Notes under the pieces: generated by a model | Told to the model about the DNA's origin: nothing | Database searches by the model: none | The model's input: the letters and a program-made list of their open reading frames with translations, nothing else | Program-made: the position numbers and the translations under genes | In this document: positions 58,381 to 64,000 of the stretch, piece by piece | Layout: each line of letters opens with the position of its first letter | How positions within the stretch are numbered: the first letter of the stretch is position 1 | Assembly (NCBI GenBank): GCA_002013415.1 | Contig: MAEX01000001.1 | Location: 310,001-374,000 of the forward strand | Direction of reading: 5' to 3' | Length of the DNA stretch: 64,000 bases | Origin: Mycobacterium sp. D16Q14 | GTDB taxonomy: Bacteria > Actinomycetota > Actinomycetes > Mycobacteriales > Mycobacteriaceae

Positions 58381-59898
58381 ATGAGTTCGTTACCTGATTC
58401 CCTGCCTAAATTGACACATTTCGTCGGCGGTGAGCGCGTTCCCGGCACGTCCGAGCGCTTCGCCGATGTCTACGACCCGACGCTGGGCAAGCCGGTACGG
58501 CGGGTGCCGCTGGCCGACGTTTCCGAAGTCGAGGCGGTCATCGCGAACGCCGCGCAAGCTCAGCCCGGCTGGGCCGCCCGCAACCCCCAGCAACGCGGGC
58601 GTGTGCTCGCCAAGTTTGTCGACCTGGTCCGTGCGGAGATCGACGAGCTGGCCACGATGTTGTCCCAGGAGCACGGCAAGACCCACGCCGATGCCAAGGG
58701 TGATATCGAACGCGGGCTTGAGGTGTGCGAATTCGCCACCGGCATCCCCCACCTCATCAAGGGTGAGTACACCAGCGGAGCGGGCACGGGTATCGACGTG
58801 TACTCCATCCGCCAGCCCCTCGGCGTGGTCGCAGGCATCACCCCGTTCAACTTCCCGGCCATGATTCCGCTCTGGAAGGCCGGCCCCGCACTGGCGTGTG
58901 GAAATGCCTTCGTGCTCAAGCCCTCCGAGCGCGATCCCTCAGTGCCGTTACGCCTTGCCGAGCTGTTCCTCGAAGCAGGCCTGCCGCCCGGCGTCTTCAA
59001 CGTCGTCAACGGTGACAAGACTGCCGTGGACGCGCTGCTGCACGATCCGCGCATCGCCGCCGTCGGATTCGTCGGATCCACCCCGATCGCGCAGTACATC
59101 TACGAGACCGCGACTGCCAACGGCAAACGGGCTCAGTGCTTTGGCGGCGCCAAGAACCACATGATCATCATGCCGGACGCCGACATCGACCAGGCCATCG
59201 ATGCGCTGATCGGTGCGGGCTACGGCTCGGCCGGCGAGCGCTGTATGGCGATCTCGGTCGCGGTACCTGTCGGTGAATCCACCGCCGAACGGCTCGTCGA
59301 CGGCCTGACCAAGCGCGCCCGCGAATTGGTGGTCGGACCCTCCCTGGACGATGGCGTCGACTTCGGCCCGCTAGTGGGCGCGGACGCGCTCAAGCGAGTG
59401 CGCGACTACATCGACATCGGTATCGCAGAAGGTGCGCAGCTGGTTCTGGATGGCCGCGACCTCACGGTCGACGGCCACGAGGATGGGTTCTTCATCGGCG
59501 CATCACTTTTCGACCACGTGACGCCGGAGATGCGCATCTACAAGGAAGAGATCTTTGGGCCGGTGGTGTCGGTGGTGCGGGCCAAGGATTACGACGAGGC
59601 AGTGCGGCTGCCCTCTGAGCACGAGTTCGGCAACGGTGTCGCGATCTTCACCCGCGACGGCGACACCGCGCGCGACTTCTGCGCCAAGGTCAACACCGGA
59701 ATGGTCGGAGTAAACGTGCCGATTCCGGTTCCGGTGGCGTACCACACGTTTGGCGGCTGGAAGCGATCCGGATTCGGCGACCTCAACCAGCACGGGCCCG
59801 ACTCGATCCGGTTCTACACCAAGACCAAGACGGTGACCCAGCGTTGGCCTTCGGGCACCAAAGAAGGCGCCTCCTTCGTGATTCCGACCATGGACTGA
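58381..59898 (+). CDS. mmsA: CoA-acylating methylmalonate-semialdehyde dehydrogenase
   Basis: 505 residues, ALDH superfamily class that uses CoA: methylmalonate semialdehyde to propionyl-CoA in valine and thymine catabolism. ITPFNFPAM, the [12 protein letters not shown] region, catalytic Cys in [14 protein letters not shown] (about 285), and KEEIFGPVV. The usual Glu in the ELGGK motif is replaced by [11 protein letters not shown], as expected for this CoA-dependent class. First gene of the operon. Confidence 0.94.
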   Translation: MSSLPDSLPKLTHFVGGERVPGTSERFADVYDPTLGKPVRRVPLADVSEVEAVIANAAQAQPGWAARNPQQRGRVLAKFVDLVRAEIDELATMLSQEHGKTHADAKGDIERGLEVCEFATGIPHLIKGEYTSGAGTGIDVYSIRQPLGVVAGITPFNFPAMIPLWKAGPALACGNAFVLKPSERDPSVPLRLAELFLEAGLPPGVFNVVNGDKTAVDALLHDPRIAAVGFVGSTPIAQYIYETATANGKRAQCFGGAKNHMIIMPDADIDQAIDALIGAGYGSAGERCMAISVAVPVGESTAERLVDGLTKRARELVVGPSLDDGVDFGPLVGADALKRVRDYIDIGIAEGAQLVLDGRDLTVDGHEDGFFIGASLFDHVTPEMRIYKEEIFGPVVSVVRAKDYDEAVRLPSEHEFGNGVAIFTRDGDTARDFCAKVNTGMVGVNVPIPVPVAYHTFGGWKRSGFGDLNQHGPDSIRFYTKTKTVTQRWPSGTKEGASFVIPTMD

Positions 59899-59909
59899 GT
59901 GGGCTATCC

Positions 59910-61058
59910 ATGTTCAATCTCACCGACGAGCAGCGTGAAATCTGGAATACGGCACGGGAATTCGCCGATATCCACATCGCGCCCCACGCCCTGGAATGGG
60001 ACCGCGACAAATACTTCCCGGTCGAGGTGTTTCCCAAGGCCGCGGCATTGGGCATGGGCGGCATCTACATCGATCCCGAAGTCGGCGGCTCCGGTCTCAC
60101 TCGTCTGGATGCCTCGTTGATCTTCGAGGCGATGGCCACCGGGTGCTCCGCCGTGTCCGCGTTCATCTCCATTCACAACATGGCTGCCTGGATGATCGAC
60201 GAATTCGGCGATGAGGAGCAGCGGCAACGGTGGCTGCCCTCGATGTGCACCATGGAGACGCTCGGGGCGTACTGCCTGACCGAGCCCGAATGCGGAAGTG
60301 ACGCATCGGCCTTGCGAACCAGCGCGGTTCGCCAGGGGGACGAGTATGTGCTCAACGGCGTCAAACAGTTCATCTCGGGCGCCGGGGCCGCGGACCTCTA
60401 CGTGGTAATGGCACGCACCGGGGGCCCCGGCCCACGGGGCATCTCCACCATCGTAGTGCCCAAGGACACTCCGGGGCTGTCCTTCGGGCCCCCGGAACGC
60501 AAGATGGGTTGGCATGCTCAGCCCACCGCACAGGTCGTCTTCGAAGATGTCCGGGTTCCGGTGGACAACCGTATCGGCGAGGAAGGCATCGGATTCACCA
60601 TCGCGATGCGCGGACTCAACGGCGGCCGGCTCAACATCGCGTCCTGCTCGCTCGGTGGTGCCCGCTCGGCGCTGGAGAAGACCATTGAGTACCTGCGCAC
60701 GCGTAAGGCATTCGGCGACGAGCTGATCAAGTTCCAGGCGCTGCAGTTCAGGCTCGCGGATATGGCCACGGAGCTGGAGGCGGCCCGCACCATGGTCTGG
60801 CGTGCGGCCTCGGCGGTACATGAGGGCGATCCGCGCGCGGCCGAGCTGTGCGCCATGGCCAAACGCATTGCCACTGACGTAGGTTTCACGGTGGCCAACG
60901 AGGCGTTGCAGCTCCACGGCGGCTACGGCTACCTGGCCGAATACGGTATCGAGAAGATCGTGCGTGACCTACGGGTGCACCAGATTCTGGAAGGAACCAA
61001 CGAGATCATGCGAGTCATTGTGTCCCGCAAGCTAATGACAGAGGGGCTTCCGGCGTGA
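59910..61058 (+). CDS. fadE9: Isobutyryl-CoA dehydrogenase (acyl-CoA dehydrogenase)
   Basis: 382-residue FAD acyl-CoA dehydrogenase from ATG 59910 (MFNLTDEQ). [28 protein letters not shown], and catalytic Glu in [11 protein letters not shown] (about 367). Placed directly after mmsA and before a hydrolase, the order argues for isobutyryl-CoA to methacrylyl-CoA, as in fadE9 (Rv0752c). Ribosome site is weak; the start lies 11 bases after the mmsA stop. Ends in GTGA overlap. Confidence 0.9.
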   Translation: MFNLTDEQREIWNTAREFADIHIAPHALEWDRDKYFPVEVFPKAAALGMGGIYIDPEVGGSGLTRLDASLIFEAMATGCSAVSAFISIHNMAAWMIDEFGDEEQRQRWLPSMCTMETLGAYCLTEPECGSDASALRTSAVRQGDEYVLNGVKQFISGAGAADLYVVMARTGGPGPRGISTIVVPKDTPGLSFGPPERKMGWHAQPTAQVVFEDVRVPVDNRIGEEGIGFTIAMRGLNGGRLNIASCSLGGARSALEKTIEYLRTRKAFGDELIKFQALQFRLADMATELEAARTMVWRAASAVHEGDPRAAELCAMAKRIATDVGFTVANEALQLHGGYGYLAEYGIEKIVRDLRVHQILEGTNEIMRVIVSRKLMTEGLPA

Positions 61059-62086
61059 CAGATCAGATCGAGACGCGAGTCGAAAAGGGTGTCGGCCTGC
61101 TGACGCTCAACCGTCCCAAGGCCATCAACTCGCTGACCAACGACATGATCACCGCGATGTCGGTGGCCCTGTCCGAGTGGGAGGCCGATGACGCGGTGCG
61201 TGCGGTGGTGCTGTCCGGCGCCGGGGAGCGCGGCCTCTGTGCGGGTGGCGACGTGGTGGAGATCCACAACAGCGCCAAGATCGACGGGGTGGTTGCCCGC
61301 CGGTTCTTCCGCGAGGAGTACCAGCTCAACGCCCAGGTCGGCCGGTTCCCGAAACCGTATGTGGCGCTGATGGATGGCATCGTGATGGGTGGCGGTGTGG
61401 GAGTGGCTGGGCATGCCAACACGCGCATCGTCACGGACACCTCCAAGGTCGGCATGCCCGAGGTCGGGATCGGATTCATCCCGGATGTGGGCGGAACCTA
61501 TCTACTCTCCCGCGCCCCGGGTCAGCTTGGACTGCACGCCGGACTCACCGGCGCCCCGTTCTCCGGTGCCGACGCCATCGCGTTGGGCTTCGCCGACCAC
61601 TACGTGCCACATGACCGGCTGGAAAAGTTCACCAGGGCCATCATCGACAGCGACCTCGCCACCGCGCTCGCGGTGCACGGCGCCATAGCTCCTTCGAGTG
61701 ACCTTTTGGCCCAACGCACCTGGATCGACGAATGCTACGCCCGGGAAACCGTCGCCGATATCGTGGCGGCGCTGCAGTCGCACGGCGATGAGCGAGCCCG
61801 CGCGGCCGCCGATCAGATCCTGACCCGCTCCCCCATCGCATTGTCGGTGACGCTCGCCGCCGTGCGACGGGCCCGCGAACTGCCCTCGCTGGAAGCAGTG
61901 CTCACCCAGGAGTATCGGGTGTCCAGCCAATCGGTGAGTTCCCACGATCTCGTCGAGGGCATCAGGGCGCAGCTGGTCGACAAGGATCGCAACCCACAGT
62001 GGGACCCGAAGACACTCGCCGCGGTTACCGATGCCGATGTCGAGGCCTTCTTCCAGCCAGTCAGCGATGATTTGGTGTGGTCATGA
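61055..62086 (+). CDS. echA9: 3-hydroxyisobutyryl-CoA hydrolase-like crotonase
   Basis: 343 residues, about 80 longer than a plain enoyl-CoA hydratase. The crotonase core has [41 protein letters not shown] and [16 protein letters not shown]; the Glu/Asp pair (E in PEVGIG, D in FIPDVGG) and the helical C-terminus fit HIBYL-CoA hydrolase. Converts 3-hydroxyisobutyryl-CoA to free 3-hydroxyisobutyrate. Rv1071c-like. Overlaps mmsB by ATGA. Confidence 0.88.
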   Translation: MTDQIETRVEKGVGLLTLNRPKAINSLTNDMITAMSVALSEWEADDAVRAVVLSGAGERGLCAGGDVVEIHNSAKIDGVVARRFFREEYQLNAQVGRFPKPYVALMDGIVMGGGVGVAGHANTRIVTDTSKVGMPEVGIGFIPDVGGTYLLSRAPGQLGLHAGLTGAPFSGADAIALGFADHYVPHDRLEKFTRAIIDSDLATALAVHGAIAPSSDLLAQRTWIDECYARETVADIVAALQSHGDERARAAADQILTRSPIALSVTLAAVRRARELPSLEAVLTQEYRVSSQSVSSHDLVEGIRAQLVDKDRNPQWDPKTLAAVTDADVEAFFQPVSDDLVWS

Positions 62087-62964
62087 CGAATATTGCATTC
62101 ATCGGCTTGGGCCACATGGGGTTACCGATGGCGGTCAACCTCGCGAAGGCCGGGCACACCGTGGCCGCCTTCGACCTGTCCGAGCAGGCACGCGCAGCCG
62201 CCACCGAGGCCGGTCTGCCGCTGGCGGAATCGGGGGCGGCGGCTGCCGCGACTGCCGATGTGGTGATCACCATGTTGCCCAAGGGCGAGCATGTGCTCGC
62301 CGCGTATCAGGACCTGCTGCCCGCGGCGCGTCCGGGCACGCTGTTCATCGACTCCTCCACCGTCGACGTGGCCGATGCGCGCGCCGCACATGAGGCGGCG
62401 ACCACCGCGGGACATCGCTTCGCCGACGCTCCGGTATCCGGCGGAGTGCCCGGCGCCACCGCGGCGACGCTGACGTTCATGGTGGGTGCCGATGACGCCG
62501 TATTCGCCGACGCCGAACCGATCCTGACAGTCATGGGCAAGCGCGTCGTGCACTGTGGCGGCCCCGGCGTGGGGCAGGCCGCGAAGATCTGTAACAACAT
62601 GATCCTCGGGGTGTCGATGATCGCGATCAGCGAGGCGTTCGCGCTGGGTGAGAAGCTCGGCCTGAGCCATCAGGCTCTTTTCGATGTCGCCGCCAACGCC
62701 TCCGGTCAGTGTTGGGCGCTCACGTCGAACTGTCCCGTGCCCGGCCCGGTGCCCACCAGTCCCGCGAATCGTGACTACACGCCCGGCTTCGCCGTCGCCC
62801 TGATGGCCAAGGACTTGGGACTGGCCGCCAATGCGGTACGCACCAACGGAGTTGATGCGCAGCTCGGCCTCGCCGCAGCCCACATCTACGACGACTTCAA
62901 TACCTCGGGCGGCTCGGGCCTAGACTTCTCGGCGATCTTCACGCGAATTCAAGGAGTGTCATGA
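62083..62964 (+). CDS. mmsB: 3-hydroxyisobutyrate dehydrogenase
   Basis: 293 residues from ATG 62083. [19 protein letters not shown] cofactor motif, [13 protein letters not shown] near 116, [15 protein letters not shown] with the catalytic Lys near 168. NAD-linked oxidation to methylmalonate semialdehyde, directly feeding MmsA. Next to fadE9 and mmsA in M. tuberculosis too (Rv0751c). Coupled on both sides by ATGA. Confidence 0.92.
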   Translation: MTNIAFIGLGHMGLPMAVNLAKAGHTVAAFDLSEQARAAATEAGLPLAESGAAAAATADVVITMLPKGEHVLAAYQDLLPAARPGTLFIDSSTVDVADARAAHEAATTAGHRFADAPVSGGVPGATAATLTFMVGADDAVFADAEPILTVMGKRVVHCGGPGVGQAAKICNNMILGVSMIAISEAFALGEKLGLSHQALFDVAANASGQCWALTSNCPVPGPVPTSPANRDYTPGFAVALMAKDLGLAANAVRTNGVDAQLGLAAAHIYDDFNTSGGSGLDFSAIFTRIQGVS

Positions 62965-63734
62965 CTTTCGAAACCATCCTCACCGAGCAGATCGACCGGG
63001 TCGCCGTCATCACCCTGAACCGGCCCAAGGCGCTCAACGCGCTGAACTCGCAGGTAATGAACGAGGTCACCACCGCCGCAGCAGAATTCGACGCCGACCA
63101 TGGCATCGGAGCGATCATCATCACCGGTAGTGAGAAGGCATTCGCGGCTGGTGCGGATATCAAAGAAATGGCCGACCAGTCGTTCAGCGACATGTTCGGC
63201 TCCGACTTCTTCGCCGCCTGGGGCAAGTTGGGCGCCGTACGCACCCCGACCATCGCGGCCGTGAGCGGATACGCCCTGGGCGGCGGATGTGAGCTGGCCA
63301 TGATGTGCGACCTGATCATCGCCGCCGAAAACGCCAAGTTCGGCCAGCCCGAGATCAAGCTGGGCGTGCTGCCCGGCATGGGTGGATCGCAGCGGCTCAC
63401 TCGCGCCATCGGCAAGGCGAAGGCCATGGACATGATTCTCACCGGGCGCAACATGGATGCCGCCGAGGCCGAGCGCAGCGGTCTGGTGTCGCGTGTGGTC
63501 CCCACCGTAAGCCTGCTCGACGAGGCCAAGGCCGTCGCCAAGACCATCTCGGAGATGTCACTCTCGGCCTCCATGATGGCCAAGGAAGCCGTCCATCGGG
63601 CCTTCGAGTCCAGCCTGACCGAAGGATTGTTGTTCGAGCGCAGGATCTTCCACTCGGCATTCGGAACCGCTGACCAGTCAGAGGGCATGGCCGCATTCGT
63701 CGAGAAGCGTCCTGCCAACTTCATTCACCGGTAG
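62961..63734 (+). CDS. echA8: Enoyl-CoA hydratase
   Basis: 257-residue short crotonase. [33 protein letters not shown] (oxyanion hole), then [14 protein letters not shown] and [20 protein letters not shown] with both catalytic glutamates (E117 and E137 or nearby) and a [15 protein letters not shown] tail. In this operon it most simply hydrates methacrylyl-CoA; Rv1070c homologues act broadly in beta-oxidation. Last of the five overlapping genes. Confidence 0.92.
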   Translation: MTFETILTEQIDRVAVITLNRPKALNALNSQVMNEVTTAAAEFDADHGIGAIIITGSEKAFAAGADIKEMADQSFSDMFGSDFFAAWGKLGAVRTPTIAAVSGYALGGGCELAMMCDLIIAAENAKFGQPEIKLGVLPGMGGSQRLTRAIGKAKAMDMILTGRNMDAAEAERSGLVSRVVPTVSLLDEAKAVAKTISEMSLSASMMAKEAVHRAFESSLTEGLLFERRIFHSAFGTADQSEGMAAFVEKRPANFIHR

Positions 63735-63748
63735 AGATTCGTCGGATC

Positions 63749-64000
63749 ATGACCCTGCCGTTCGATCCCGTCGACGATGCCCATCGCCATTGGGTTGAGA
63801 ACGGCTGGGGTGAGGTCGCCGACGGGATGGCCGCCGTCACATCGGTGATGCGGACTCACCAGATCATGCTGGCGCGCGTCGAAGATGTGCTGCGCCCACA
63901 CGGACTGACCTTCTCGCGGTACGAGCTGTTGATGCTGCTGTCGTTCAGCCGGGCCGGCTCCATGCCCATGGCCAAAGCCAGTGCCCGCCTTCAGGTTCAC
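63749..64000 (+). CDS. MarR-family transcriptional regulator (3' end missing)
   Basis: First 84 codons from ATG 63749, cut by the window edge. Starts MTLPFDPVDDAHRHW, followed by dimerisation helices (GMAAVTSVMRTHQIMLARVE) and the start of the winged helix (LRPHGLTFSRYELLMLLSFSRAGSMPMAKASARLQVH), typical of MarR proteins. It begins 14 bases after echA8, so it may control the valine operon or be its last gene. Confidence 0.8.
   Translation, partial: MTLPFDPVDDAHRHWVENGWGEVADGMAAVTSVMRTHQIMLARVEDVLRPHGLTFSRYELLMLLSFSRAGSMPMAKASARLQVH

Overview
The window reads as chromosomal DNA of a high-GC actinobacterium, almost certainly a Mycobacterium/Mycobacteroides. Evidence: mycothiol chemistry (mca), a mycobacterial lipid-droplet protein next to xseAB, an acyl-ACP desaturase of the DesA2 type, a short (E,Z)-farnesyl-diphosphate-synthase-like enzyme beside a hemolysin III gene, PIN-PhoH (PhoH2), and CYP51 paired with its 3Fe-4S ferredoxin. 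The gene order and the short intergenic repeats fit a rapid grower of the abscessus-chelonae type, but that species-level call is inference. Coding density is very high; many neighbours overlap by 4 bases (ATGA/GTGA). I see no rRNA, tRNA, insertion sequence, prophage or CRISPR array.

Layout. 1-20.5 kb matches, in reversed orientation, the M. tuberculosis Rv1110-Rv1092c neighbourhood: ispH, lipid-droplet protein, xseA-xseB, [PLP fold-III enzyme; small His/Met-rich membrane protein; P1B-5 ATPase fused to hemerythrin], DUF4245, glpX, fumC, [small membrane protein; Ntn acylase; polysaccharide deacetylase], phoH2, desA2, glyA, DUF885, coaA. Bracketed genes are additions to that backbone. 20.5-39.5 kb is a lipid/steroid-oxidation block: an NTF2-like protein, a ChoD-like flavoprotein, an MpaB-type protein, membrane proteins, a frameshifted DUF5701 gene, a carboxylesterase, and then the divergent cyp51 locus (Rv0762c-Rv0771-like): aldehyde dehydrogenase-SDR-HIBADH-CMD leftward, and TetR-CYP123-SDR-CYP51-ferredoxin-NTF2-like-second P450-SDR rightward. 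Two identical TGGACA-N2-TGTCCA palindromes lie in the divergent promoter region. 39.5-55.9 kb returns to backbone matching Rv1086-Rv1074c: prenyltransferase, hemolysin III, a DUF255 thioredoxin-like protein, mca, DUF4307, greA, ilvA, GPP34 protein, metB, pra, cbs, lipU, SGNH hydrolase, fadA3, with an AbiEi/DUF559-like gene between greA and ilvA. Then come purT and a Bax-inhibitor-1 homologue. 58.3 kb to the end is a valine/isobutyryl-CoA catabolic operon (mmsA-fadE9-echA9-mmsB-echA8), followed by the start of a MarR regulator cut by the window edge.

How genes work together. The last operon encodes every step from isobutyryl-CoA to propionyl-CoA. metB and cbs, with pra between them, form the transsulfuration pair. 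xseA/xseB form exonuclease VII. CYP51 and its ferredoxin form a redox pair within an eight-gene rightward operon. glpX (gluconeogenesis) and fumC (TCA cycle) are adjacent.

Most interesting signals not explained by ordinary annotation: paired operators at the cyp51-locus divergent promoter; a greA leader with two adjoining perfect hairpins beginning at the predicted transcript 5' end; an apparent AUU start overlapping the fumC stop; a candidate PhoAT ORF overlapping phoH2 by GTGA; a four-Cys iron-sulfur-like motif in the ChoD-like enzyme; a leaderless-type promoter with a palindrome over its -10; and the frameshifted DUF5701 gene.
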